Source: Truepera sp. bin119
Lineage (GTDB): Bacteria > Deinococcota > Deinococci > Deinococcales > Trueperaceae
NCBI GenBank assembly: GCA_002239005.1
Contig: MPNL01000030.1
Span: forward strand, 1-40,371
DNA: 40,371 bases
Reading direction: 5' to 3'
A model generated the notes under the pieces. The model saw nothing but the letters and a program-made list of their open reading frames with translations, had not been told where the DNA came from and ran no database searches. This document shows positions 1 through 9,451 of the stretch, piece by piece. Every line of letters starts with the position of its first letter. Positions within the stretch are counted from its first letter, which is position 1. Both the position numbers and the translations under genes were made by a program.

Positions 1-134
1 GACCGGATAAGGCGAACTGGTTGTTGTATTAGGCGGAAACCCGACTTACGGGCTTCCAGCTAATGTCTCCTAAAGGATAGTATAGGGCTACGCGTCTAAG
101 GGGTCAAGCCCCTAACCGCTCATTCCGATTAGAT

Positions 135-1088
135 ATGGGAAGCAACTACCAGAAAAGCGCACCAGGAAAGCATTATCGCACAGGCTTAACGGTCTTTGAG
201 TTGTTCGAGATGTTCCCCGATGAAGCGGCAGCTAGGGAGTGGTTCGAGAATATCCGCTGGGGTGAAACGGGTCGCTACTGCGGACACTGTGGGTCCACCA
301 AAACCCGCCCCGTACCCTCCGGTAAGCCGATGCCCTACTGGTGTACCGACTGCCGGTCCTACTTCAGCATCAAGACCGGTACCCCGATGGAGAGTAGCAA
401 GCTCGGTCTCCGCAAGTGGGTAGTGGCTATGTACCTGATGATTACCAGTCTCAAGGGTGTCAGCAGCATGAAGCTACACCGTGACCTGGGCGTTACCCAA
501 ACGACCGCCTGGTTCATGATTCACCGTATCCGCAAGGCATGGGAAGAGGTCGGCTTTACAGGGTTCTCAGGTCCAGTAGAGGTCGATGAGACCTACATGG
601 GCGGTAAGGAGCGCAACAAGCACGAGAGTAAGAAGCTCAAAGCGGGTCGCGGCACCGTAGGCAAGGTTGCCGTAGTCGGCATGAAGGATAGAGACTCGAA
701 CAAAGTGAGCGCCGCGCCCGTTGCCAATACCGACGCTGCTACCCTCAAAGGCTTCGTACAGGAGCGCGTAGAGCCTGGGGCGACCGTCTACACCGATGAG
801 AACCGCGCCTACCAGGGCTTGCCCAACCACCAAGCGGTGAAACACTCTGTCGGTGAGTACGTCAAGGAGATGGCAAGCACGAATGGCATAGAGTCCTTCT
901 GGGCCATGCTCAAGAGAGCGCACAAGGGCGTCTACCACAAGATGAGCTTCAAGCACCTTCACCGCTACGTTACCGAGTTTGCGGGGCGTCACAATGCCCG
1001 GGAGTGGGACACCATCAAGCAGATGGCAGCGTTGGCCGCTGGGATGGTCGGGAAGCGGCTCAAGTGGCGAGACTTGATAGCGGATTAG
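135..1088 (+). CDS. IS1595-family transposase, apparently intact
   Basis: A 317-residue DDE transposase of the ISXO2/IS1595 type, which would cut and rejoin the ends of its own insertion sequence. The N-terminus has a zinc ribbon with Cys pairs at about residues 49/52 (CGHC) and 70/73 (CTDC). A helix-turn-helix stretch follows at about 105-135, then the catalytic domain with D151 (VEVDETYMGGKE), D221 (VYTDENRAY) and E253 (NGIESFWAMLKR). The order and the roughly 30-residue D-E spacing fit the family, and no stop or frameshift is seen, so the gene may be active. No Shine-Dalgarno precedes the ATG. I could not pair terminal inverted repeats: the left end would lie in 1-134 and the right end near the tandem repeat at 1123. 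A truncated relative lies near 30.1-30.3 kb on the other strand. Family assignment is confident; activity is inferred. Confidence 0.9.
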   Translation: MGSNYQKSAPGKHYRTGLTVFELFEMFPDEAAAREWFENIRWGETGRYCGHCGSTKTRPVPSGKPMPYWCTDCRSYFSIKTGTPMESSKLGLRKWVVAMYLMITSLKGVSSMKLHRDLGVTQTTAWFMIHRIRKAWEEVGFTGFSGPVEVDETYMGGKERNKHESKKLKAGRGTVGKVAVVGMKDRDSNKVSAAPVANTDAATLKGFVQERVEPGATVYTDENRAYQGLPNHQAVKHSVGEYVKEMASTNGIESFWAMLKRAHKGVYHKMSFKHLHRYVTEFAGRHNAREWDTIKQMAALAAGMVGKRLKWRDLIAD

Positions 1089-1122
1089 GTCTGATGCAAC
1101 CCCACGATAGACTAAAGAAGGG

Positions 1123-1198
1123 GCAACCCCGCAACCCCGCAACCCCGCAACCCCGCAACCCCGCAACCCCGCAACCCCGCAACCCCGCAACCCCGCAA
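1123..1198. repeat. 8-bp tandem repeat, 9.5 copies
   Basis: The unit GCAACCCC is repeated nine times without error from 1123 to 1194, followed by a half unit GCAA. A related single copy sits just upstream at 1095-1102. The array lies 35 bp beyond the transposase stop, between the insertion sequence and the methyltransferase gene. The unit is not a multiple of three, so open reading frames running through it on either strand are artefacts. Such perfect short arrays usually expand by slipped-strand replication and may vary between strains. Confidence 0.97.
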
Positions 1199-1282
1199 GA
1201 GGTCACGGACTCGAAGAGACTGGGCTTGTGTACGGGACCAGGCCAACTGCTTTGAGCTAGCAAACAATACGACCGAACTTAG

Positions 1283-1308
1283 GGGAGGGCGCTTGTGAGC
1301 GCCCTCCC
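1283..1308 (+). promoter_or_regulatory. Perfect 11-bp hairpin covering RBS and GTG start
   Basis: The arms are GGGAGGGCGCT (1283-1293) and AGCGCCCTCCC (1298-1308), with a four-base loop TGTG. The left arm contains the only plausible ribosome binding site (GGGGAGGG, 1282-1289), and the loop contains the GTG start codon (1295-1297) of the methyltransferase-HNH gene. Two T residues and CTAA follow, so it is a poor intrinsic terminator. The seen geometry would hide the ribosome binding site in mRNA. Translational control is an inference. Confidence 0.75.
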
Positions 1309-2794
1309 TTCTAATGCGCCAAATTGGAAGAATCAGACCATCTGGACAGGCGACAACCTCGACATCATGCGAGGCATGAATAGCGAGTCGGTAGACCTGA
1401 TTTACCTGGACCCGCCATTCAACTCGAAGGCTAACTACGCAGCCCCCATAGGCTCCAAGGCTGCGGGTGCTGCGTTCAAGGATACCTGGGGGCTAGACGA
1501 CATCAACCTAGCTTGGCACGGGCTTATCAAGAGTGAGCATCCGGGGCTCTATGACCTACTGACCGCTGTTCAGAAGGTGCATGGGGACAGCATGATGAGC
1601 TACCTCATCTATATGGCAATTCGGGTCATGGAGATGAGGCGACTGCTCAAGAATACGGGAAGCATCTATCTGCACTGCGACCCGACCGCCTCTCACTACT
1701 TGAAGACGCTTATGGATTCCATCTTCGGACCTAGCTGTTTCAAGAATGAGATTGTATGGAGACGCACAAAGGGGAGAAGTGACGCGCAACGCTTCGGACG
1801 GGTCCATGATGTGATTCTCTTCTATTCACGGCCCGGTGCCACCTGGAATACGCAGTATCTACCCCACGACCCCGAGTACATTAAGGTCAAGTATCGAAAT
1901 TCAGATGCACGCGGCCGCTGGCGGTCAGCTGATCTGACCGCCAGCGGCCTATCTTCTGGGGAATCTGGTGGGTCGTGGCAAGGATTCGACCCCAGCAGCA
2001 TAGGTCGACACTGGGCAGTGCCAGTCAAGGGCGGTATGAACGACTTCATCATCAGGCACAATCTGATTCCAGGGTGGCCCGATGCCTACCCTACGGTTCA
2101 TGTACGACTTGATGCCCTAGCCGAAGCCGACCTGATTCATTGGTCACCGAGGGGTGGCATGCCCAGTCTCAAGCGTTATCTTGACTCTACGAAGGGAATC
2201 GCTTGTGACGATGTGGTAGTGGACATTCCCCCAATCAATTCCCAGGCGAAGGAGCGCATCGGCTATCCCACTCAGAAGCCACTAGCCCTCCTGCAACGCC
2301 TTATCAGGGCAAGTACCAATGAGCATGACATTGTGTTCGACCCCTTCTGCGGCTGCGCTACGGCTTGCATAGCCGCAGAACAGCTACAGCGCCAATGGGT
2401 GGGCATCGACATATCACCCAAGGCCGCTGACCTTGTACGGTCACGCATGCAAGAGGAGGTGGGCATGTTCTTTACGGGAGCCCACCGTACCGATATCCCG
2501 AAGCGCACAGACTTGGGTAAGGTCATGCCCTACAACGACATTCGCAACAAGAGATATCTCTATGGCGAGCAAGGCGGCTACTGCAATGGCTGTGGAACCC
2601 ACTTCGAGATGAGGCACTTAACTGTTGACCACATCATCGCAGAGAGCAAGGGTGGCACCGACCATGTAAGCAACCTGCAACTGCTATGCGGGTCGTGCAA
2701 CTCTATCAAGGGCACAAAGTCTCAAGCGGAATTACTGGTTCTGCTGACGGATAAGGGGTATATAAAGCGCCATCGGACAGCGGGCTCATCATAG
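1295..2794 (+). CDS. DNA methyltransferase fused to C-terminal HNH nuclease
   Basis: A 499-residue two-domain protein. Residues 15-400 are a beta-class (N4-cytosine or N6-adenine) DNA methyltransferase: TGDNLDIM at 18-25, catalytic DPPF at 39-42, and the SAM-binding motif DPFCGCATA near 349-357, a variant of the usual DPFxGSGT. Residues 420-490 are an HNH endonuclease: zinc Cys pair YCNGC near 429-433, VDHII near 444, and a second pair CGSC near 464-467. Methylation and cleavage in one chain is compatible with a modification/restriction or homing-like role. The start is the GTG at 1295, since the next in-frame start would remove the conserved TGDNL segment. It lies between an IS1595 transposase and a 49-residue gene with its own strong ribosome binding site, 37 bp downstream. 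Specificity and nuclease activity are not predictable from the sequence. Confidence 0.88.
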   Translation: MSALPSNAPNWKNQTIWTGDNLDIMRGMNSESVDLIYLDPPFNSKANYAAPIGSKAAGAAFKDTWGLDDINLAWHGLIKSEHPGLYDLLTAVQKVHGDSMMSYLIYMAIRVMEMRRLLKNTGSIYLHCDPTASHYLKTLMDSIFGPSCFKNEIVWRRTKGRSDAQRFGRVHDVILFYSRPGATWNTQYLPHDPEYIKVKYRNSDARGRWRSADLTASGLSSGESGGSWQGFDPSSIGRHWAVPVKGGMNDFIIRHNLIPGWPDAYPTVHVRLDALAEADLIHWSPRGGMPSLKRYLDSTKGIACDDVVVDIPPINSQAKERIGYPTQKPLALLQRLIRASTNEHDIVFDPFCGCATACIAAEQLQRQWVGIDISPKAADLVRSRMQEEVGMFFTGAHRTDIPKRTDLGKVMPYNDIRNKRYLYGEQGGYCNGCGTHFEMRHLTVDHIIAESKGGTDHVSNLQLLCGSCNSIKGTKSQAELLVLLTDKGYIKRHRTAGSS

Positions 2795-2831
2795 ATAGTG
2801 TGTGCTAGGTTGAGACTACAGGAGGTAGAGC

Positions 2832-2981
2832 ATGGCAAAAACTGAGACCAAGAAAGCGCCTCGCCCTATGCCCAAAGACCCGGCAGACTTGGCAAGGGCT
2901 ATGTTTGCGGTTGCAGACAAGAAGATAGAAACCGGGAAAAGAAAGGGCGAGAAACGGAAGAACCCTAGTACCGGGTCTTAG
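2832..2981 (+). CDS. Small basic protein, 49 aa, beside methyltransferase-HNH
   Basis: A short ORF starting MAKTETKKAP and ending NPSTGS. Its ATG is preceded by a strong Shine-Dalgarno GGAGG at 2821-2825 with ideal spacing, the best evidence that it is real. The protein is Lys/Arg-rich, with a central amphipathic stretch (DPADLARAMFAVADKKI, residues 16-32) flanked by flexible basic tails. No membrane segment or zinc motif is seen. It follows the methyltransferase-HNH gene by 37 bp in the same direction, so co-transcription is likely. I do not know its function; a nucleic-acid-binding or partner role is a guess from charge and position. Confidence 0.7.
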   Translation: MAKTETKKAPRPMPKDPADLARAMFAVADKKIETGKRKGEKRKNPSTGS

Positions 2982-2993
2982 CGAAAACGCCCG

Positions 2994-3278
2994 TTAACCT
3001 CCCGAGCCAACAAATACCGCCACAAACCTGGCAAGGGCAAATAGTATTCCGGCCCCAGCCCCCACCAAACCAATTACAGTGCCTATTGTCCACACAATCA
3101 TTTGCCTATGCTTTTTCTCGATATATTCACGAGTGGCAAGCTGCTTGATGGTGACCTCTATTTCCTTTAGTCTGCCCTCAATCTGCAAATCGCTAAGGCC
3201 GTTGGTTGGACGTGGCAGAGGTCTTTCTGGCGGCCTCTCTCGAGGCCCTCGATCTTCGTGGAATGTCATTCGTTCCAA
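2994..3278 (-). CDS. Small membrane protein with coiled coil, unknown function
   Basis: A 94-residue protein on the minus strand. The N-terminal 30 residues are Pro/Arg-rich. Residues 30-60 (SDLQIEGRLKEIEVTIKQLA) look like an amphipathic or coiled-coil helix. A single transmembrane helix follows near 64-90 (IGTVIGLVGAGAGILFALA). This layout resembles phage- and plasmid-type small anchored proteins, in which a coiled coil precedes one membrane span, but I recognise no named family. It overlaps the end of the next upstream minus-strand gene by 13 bp, suggesting one transcript. Base composition here is lower in GC than in the surrounding core genes, in keeping with acquired DNA. Confidence 0.55.
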   Translation of the reverse strand: MERMTFHEDRGPRERPPERPLPRPTNGLSDLQIEGRLKEIEVTIKQLATREYIEKKHRQMIVWTIGTVIGLVGAGAGILFALARFVAVFVGSGG

Positions 3279-3556
3279 GCTTTAAGCTTGTTCCATAAGT
3301 CAGCGTAATAGTAGCCGCTATAATCGCTGCCTAATTTCAGTACAAATACTACATCTTCTCCTTTATGACCGTTGGATACGCCCAACACTTCCCCAACATC
3401 ATATGAGGTGGTGTAATCTCCACCTATGACCCAGGCGTTCTTAGTAATCTCGTGGCGATGTTCGAACTTATCTCGGATTAAATCGCCATTTATGACGCTA
3501 TTGCTAGACGGAAAAATAATTACGAAGGTTTTCAAGATAAAGAATGAGTATAGCAC
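3266..3556 (-). CDS. Hypothetical protein, 96 aa
   Basis: A minus-strand ORF with a GTG start (complement of 3554-3556). The protein has a hydrophobic N-terminus (FFILKTFVIIFPSS), then a mixed, mostly beta-predicted body with aromatic-rich patches (SDYSGYYYADLWNKLKAWNE at the end). The first 18 residues could be a membrane anchor or a core strand. I recognise no family. It overlaps the following small membrane protein gene by 13 bp, so the two are probably co-transcribed. The locus is AT-rich compared with its neighbours, typical of horizontally acquired DNA. The start is uncertain because no clear Shine-Dalgarno is present. Confidence 0.5.
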   Translation of the reverse strand: MLYSFFILKTFVIIFPSSNSVINGDLIRDKFEHRHEITKNAWVIGGDYTTSYDVGEVLGVSNGHKGEDVVFVLKLGSDYSGYYYADLWNKLKAWNE

Positions 3557-5688
<2,132 letters not shown>

Positions 5689-6122
5689 CCCCGCAGGCGG
5701 CTCCGACTGCCCGGGCTGCGGAACCCTCTCGCAGCACCGCCCTCCGTGGCCGTGACGGGCCCCTCTCAGGGAGGATATCCAGCAAGACCCAACAGCCCTA
5801 ACGAGAGCAGCTACGCCCGGAAAGGTTACGTAGTCCGTCGTGGTCGGATGCGACCTCGAGCACCAAGCTGCTTCCCCGAGGGCCGCTCCTTCAACCTAGT
5901 GGATGCCTGCCACTGAAGTTGGTGGTGCCTGACCAAGCCGAAGATATGATGTCTCGCTACCCAAGAACTACCGCAGATACCGGCCGCGGGTCACGAGTTA
6001 GCCTAGGGAGCCCGCGAACTGGTGACCTGTTCTCTTCGGGTGTCCGGCGGAGCTCTACCGGTACTGTCCGGCCATCCGCCTCGCGCGCAGATAGTGCGTT
6101 TCTTGGTGCCATACTGAACGCC
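5689..6122. other. Gap between proS and sialidase-like gene
   Basis: About 430 bp with no gene, RNA or mobile-element signature that I can recognise. An open frame runs from 5919 into the sialidase-like gene, but its first 68 residues are Ser/Arg-rich low-complexity sequence and the family-like protein begins at 6123. A CATACT at 6110-6115 lies 7 nt before that ATG and may be an imperfect -10. Confidence 0.5.
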
Positions 6123-7397
6123 ATGACAACAGTGGAATTCCTGCCCACGATCACGGCGGGCGGTAAGGAGATCCCCTCAACCTCTCCGCCGCAGGGACTC
6201 GTCCTCAGAGAGGGGCTGGGGATTCTGGCGCACGAGTCGGTGGACGGAACGCTGGTGCACCAGGCGGAGGGCTCGCTTTTCGAGTGTCGCGCCACGAAGA
6301 CCCCTAGAGGCGACTACCTCGTGATGTTCCCGACGGACACGGAGGGGAGGGATCCTGCCTTGGTTGGGAACGCTCACTACGGCAGGAAGGGCGAGAAGGT
6401 CAACGATCTGGTAGCGTACCGCTCGCCGGATGGGGGAGCCACCTGGAGCGGGCCGGTCGTTGCTTTCGATATCGACTACAACCAGCACGGCTTCATCCCG
6501 CTGATTCCGAGGGGCTCTACCCGGATCTACGCCTTCGGCACCCAGCCGATCTGGGGCATGTTTTCGATGGAACGCGGGCTTCACGAGAACGCGCCCATCG
6601 GCTATCGTTATTCCGATGACGACGGGCACTCCTGGTCGGAGGTCCGCCTGATCCGACCGGTGAATGACCCTGGTTACCTGGGGATGTCGGTGATGCGCAT
6701 GTGCGAAACGGACGCCGGAACCTGGCTCCTGGGAACGCACGAGGGTGACTGGTCGTACAGGCCGCTCATGACGCGGGCGTACGTCCTTCGATCAGAGGAC
6801 CAGGGCAAGTCCTGGAAGCTCCTGCCGGGGCCTCGCCACGGCGGGTTCTATGTGCCCGGATTCAACCGCCTGGATGAGCCGAGGCCTATCAACCTGGGTA
6901 ACGGCCACGTGCTCCTGATGATCCGCACGGCGGAGGGACATCTGTGGCAGAGTTGGAGTGAGGACGACGGCAGGAACTGGAGCGAGCCCGAACCCTCGAG
7001 CCTCGTCCATCCCGACGCGCCCCCCATGGTGTTTCACCTGTCGGACGGAGAGACGTTGATCGGGTTCCATCACAACCGCCACCACGATCTCGACTACAGC
7101 GGCTTGCGCAGCACGAAACCCGAGAGCATGAAGGACCGATCAGAAATCTGGTTCTCCCTGTCGACGAACGGCGGTCGCATCTGGAGTGGGCCTCGGTTCG
7201 TGTTCGCCAATGCCCTCACTGAGACGCTCGATTCGCCCTTTCGCAACCACCAGTGCTCGTATATGGATGTGTTCACGGACGACGGGGTCCTGAACCTCTT
7301 CGTGCCGCACCGCTGGCAGCGGGTGCTGCACCTCCGCGTGCAGGAGAGCGATCTGGCAAGCATGCCCTCGGCCGAGGATCTTCGGTCAGGGCATTAG
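6123..7397 (+). CDS. Sialidase-superfamily six-bladed propeller protein
   Basis: A 424-residue protein with five Asp boxes (S-x-D-G-G-x-T-W type): SPDGGATW at about 101, SDDDGHSW at 164, SEDQGKSW at 224, SEDDGRNW at 279 and STNGGRIW at 347. Their regular 55-68 residue spacing defines a sialidase-type beta-propeller. The FRIP motif of true exo-sialidases is not evident, so the substrate may be another sugar or a sugar acid. No signal peptide is seen from this start, suggesting a cytosolic enzyme. I prefer ATG 6123 over the longer frame from 5919 because the extra 68 residues look non-coding. It stands alone between proS and the ankyrin cluster. The fold is confident; the reaction is not known. 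Confidence 0.85.
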   Translation: MTTVEFLPTITAGGKEIPSTSPPQGLVLREGLGILAHESVDGTLVHQAEGSLFECRATKTPRGDYLVMFPTDTEGRDPALVGNAHYGRKGEKVNDLVAYRSPDGGATWSGPVVAFDIDYNQHGFIPLIPRGSTRIYAFGTQPIWGMFSMERGLHENAPIGYRYSDDDGHSWSEVRLIRPVNDPGYLGMSVMRMCETDAGTWLLGTHEGDWSYRPLMTRAYVLRSEDQGKSWKLLPGPRHGGFYVPGFNRLDEPRPINLGNGHVLLMIRTAEGHLWQSWSEDDGRNWSEPEPSSLVHPDAPPMVFHLSDGETLIGFHHNRHHDLDYSGLRSTKPESMKDRSEIWFSLSTNGGRIWSGPRFVFANALTETLDSPFRNHQCSYMDVFTDDGVLNLFVPHRWQRVLHLRVQESDLASMPSAEDLRSGH

Positions 7398-7480
7398 GTG
7401 AACCGCTCGTCGCCCTCGAGTTCTGCTGAAACGAGCCACCTCCCTACGTAGTGATGTGCAGTACCGAAAGGAGGAAGACC

Positions 7481-8281
7481 ATGAGGCTTAGATACCTGCT
7501 GGTCGCCGCGAGTGTACTCGCATTAGTGGGGTCAGGTCTTGCTCAGGACTGTGCAGAGTGGAACTCGTCGACCTTCTTCAGATCGCCCACGCCAGAGATG
7601 GTGAGCGCTTGCCTTGAAGTTGGGGCAGAGGTGGGCGCACGGAATCCGGTTGGTATGACCCCTCTGCACTTCGCAGCTATGAGGAGCACCCACCCCGCCG
7701 TCATCAGAGCCCTGGTGGAAGCTGGGGCAAGGGTGGCTGCCAGAAATGTAACCGGTAGGACCCCCTTACACCTTGCGGCTCAGGCTAACGACAGCCTCCC
7801 TATCATCGAAGCCCTGCTGGAGGCTGGTTCATGGGTGAATGCCCGGGATGAGAACGGCTGGACTCCCCTACACTCTGCGGCTACTGGCAGTGATAACCCC
7901 GCCATCATCAAGACCTTGCTAGCGGCTGGTGCAGATATAGCAGCTTGGAACTGGGACGGTCACAGCCCCCTGCACCTGGCAGCCCGATCCAATCACAACC
8001 TCTCGATCATCGAAGCCCTGCTGGCTGCCGGAGCAGAGGTGAATGCACCGGTTGAGGGTGGGCCCACCCCCTTGCACCTGGCAGCTGCGCATAGCGGTAA
8101 TCCCGCTATCATCGAAGCCCTGCTCGATGCTGGGGCAGACGGAGCGGCTCGAGACAGCGCTGGCCTGACTCCCTGGGACTACGCTGAGGCCCGAGAAGCG
8201 CTCAGAGGTAAGGAGGTCTACTGGCGACTGAACGAGGCACGCTTTCGAGCCGGCCCCCACTGCCACTATAGTGAGCTGTGA
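7481..8281 (+). CDS. Secreted ankyrin-repeat protein
   Basis: A 266-residue protein with a clear signal peptide (MRLRYLLVAASVLALVGSG, cleavage after LAQ near residue 22). A short Cys-containing cap (DCAEWNSSTFFRSPTPEMVSACL) precedes about six ankyrin repeats of 34-36 residues, each with a TPLHxAA core and an IIEALLEAGA helix. The start ATG 7481 has a good ribosome binding site (GGAGG, 7470-7474), whereas the frame from 7451 would mask the signal peptide. Ankyrin repeats bind proteins, and exported ankyrin proteins are common in symbionts, where some act on host cells. The target here is unknown. The stop overlaps a second, incomplete copy of the same Cys cap plus one ankyrin repeat, so the gene probably once encoded a longer multi-module protein or belonged to a duplicated family. 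Confidence 0.9.
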   Translation: MRLRYLLVAASVLALVGSGLAQDCAEWNSSTFFRSPTPEMVSACLEVGAEVGARNPVGMTPLHFAAMRSTHPAVIRALVEAGARVAARNVTGRTPLHLAAQANDSLPIIEALLEAGSWVNARDENGWTPLHSAATGSDNPAIIKTLLAAGADIAAWNWDGHSPLHLAARSNHNLSIIEALLAAGAEVNAPVEGGPTPLHLAAAHSGNPAIIEALLDAGADGAARDSAGLTPWDYAEAREALRGKEVYWRLNEARFRAGPHCHYSEL

Positions 8282-8483
8282 GGGATGGAACACGGCAGAG
8301 TCCTTTGAGTCGGCCACGCCTGCGGAGGTGACCACTTGCCTTGCGGCAGGGTCCGATGTGAATGCCCAGGGAGGGAATGGCTGGACCCCTCTGCACCTTG
8401 CGGCTTGGGTAACTGACAACCCTGGCGTCATCAGAGTCCTGTTTGAGGCTGGGGCGGCGGAAATCTCAAGGCTTCAAGGCTGA
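8271..8483 (+). pseudogene. Truncated second ankyrin module
   Basis: In another frame, overlapping the end of the preceding gene, sequence encodes SCEGWNTAESFESATPAEV followed by one ankyrin repeat (GWTPLHLAA, VIRVLFEAGA). This closely parallels the first 65 residues after the signal peptide of the upstream ankyrin protein. No signal peptide or ribosome binding site is present, and the repeat ends abruptly at about 8455. It is best read as the remains of a duplicated or fused ankyrin gene cut off by a frameshift and deletion. Confidence 0.7.
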
Positions 8484-8984
8484 TGAGCAGTTGTCCGTGT
8501 CGGACTCCCCCGCCACCGCGTCTACACACGCGCCATAGTAGTACGGTCCTCCGGTAGATAGCTGCACATCCATTCTCTGGTGACTAATCCCGTCAGCAGC
8601 AAGTCCGGGCAAGGGATCCGTGCCTTCCACTGTGTCTGCTGTCGTGATCGTCGCGTCCGTCGATCGGTAGTAGCGTAGCGTCGTGGCTGGTGAGGCACCT
8701 TCCCCCCGGTTTTTTACAGATACCGATAAGGTGATCGTACACCCGGGATCAAGACACCAGGGGTTGCTACTAATAAAGACTGTTCGAATTACCAGATCCG
8801 GGCTCGGTTGTGGGTCGGTAATCCTCGGTGGTTGTGGGTCGGTAATCGGCGTTTGCTTTGGATCCGGCCTTGGATCCGGCACTACGGGAGCAGGCGGGGC
8901 TTGCGGTCTCGAGAGTGGGGCACTAGGTGAATCGAGACAGCCCACAAGGTAGACAAGAAGGATAAGGATGGCTAGGTGCTTCAT
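8466..8984 (-). CDS. CARDB-domain lipoprotein
   Basis: A 172-residue minus-strand protein starting MKHLAILILLVYLVGC. The LVGC lipobox puts the acylated Cys at about residue 16, so it should be a membrane-anchored lipoprotein. A Pro-rich spacer with imperfect DPQPxxITDPQP repeats, visible in the DNA as an 18-bp near-direct repeat around 8806-8850, is followed by one CARDB-like immunoglobulin-fold domain (DLVIRTVFISSN, then LSVSVKNRGEGASPATTLRYY, CVDAVAGESDTDNC). CARDB domains are adhesion or protein-binding modules on cell surfaces. I chose ATG at 8984 because the longer frame adds nine residues before the signal sequence. It converges on the ankyrin relic and overlaps its last 18 bp. No function can be assigned beyond surface protein. 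Confidence 0.8.
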   Translation of the reverse strand: MKHLAILILLVYLVGCLDSPSAPLSRPQAPPAPVVPDPRPDPKQTPITDPQPPRITDPQPSPDLVIRTVFISSNPWCLDPGCTITLSVSVKNRGEGASPATTLRYYRSTDATITTADTVEGTDPLPGLAADGISHQRMDVQLSTGGPYYYGACVDAVAGESDTDNCSSALKP

Positions 8985-9004
8985 GACACGTTGCCCCTGT
9001 AGCA

Positions 9005-9090
9005 TCCCCAATCATCCGGTTGAACAGACCGCTGTCTCTCCAGTTGCAGAAGTAGTTCCGGACGGTAGAGAGGGGTGGGACCCGAAGAGT
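9005..9090 (-). mobile_element. IS5-type transposase fragment
   Basis: Read on the minus strand, this segment encodes PPLSTVRNYFCNWRDSGLF and is closely similar in DNA to 30765-30835, which encodes PPFSTVQNHFYNWRDSG in the broken IS5-type transposase. Only about 85 bp survive. It lies directly before the truncated excalibur-domain gene and probably marks the insertion or deletion that removed its 5' part. Confidence 0.75.
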
Positions 9091-9107
9091 CCGATCCTAC
9101 ACCCGGG

Positions 9108-9285
9108 TCTGACCAGGTTGCCCAACCCCCCACAGGGCAACCCGCTCGAGCTGTGGGACAGCAACGGTAACGGACGAATCGGTTGCGCTGAGGCCCAGGA
9201 GCATGGCACCGCCCCGGTGCACAGCGACCACCCAGCCTATCAGTTCATGCGTGACGCGAATGCGGACGGGGTGGTCTGTGAGTAG
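9108..9285 (+). pseudogene. C-terminal fragment of excalibur calcium-binding protein
   Basis: The last 55 or so codons encode a Ca-binding excalibur-like tail: WDSNGNGRIGCAEAQEHG, then FMRDANADGVVCE at the C-terminus, with the two Cys typical of the family. Upstream the frame runs straight into the IS5-type fragment, with no start codon or ribosome binding site of its own. The domain usually ends secreted nucleases or surface proteins, so the missing part was probably the catalytic or anchoring region. I read it as a gene truncated by mobile-element activity. Confidence 0.65.
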
Positions 9286-9451
9286 CCTGATCAAGCGGGG
9301 CTTGAGGCCCTCGAGGGCACGCCGAAGATTACGACGTATGGCATCACACAGGTGTATCTGGTCACGCTCAAATCAGGATCCAGGGCCCTACTTGGGAGTC
9401 CCCTCTCGCAACCGCTACCAAGCATCTGCACCTCTGGGGGCCTCATTAGTC

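Noticed and set aside
567-1190. A 207-codon minus-strand frame with GCGVAGLR repeats
   Set aside because: The repeats are just the translation of the 8-bp tandem array, and the rest is antisense to the transposase.
5919-6122. N-terminal extension of the sialidase-like gene
   Set aside because: The added 68 residues are low-complexity Ser/Arg/Thr-rich sequence with no signal peptide. Family-like sequence starts at the ATG at 6123.
9300-9370. Minus-strand peptide HLCDAIRRNLRRALEGLKPR as another transposase fragment
   Set aside because: It looks protein-like and basic, but I cannot match it to a family, and it has neither start nor length.
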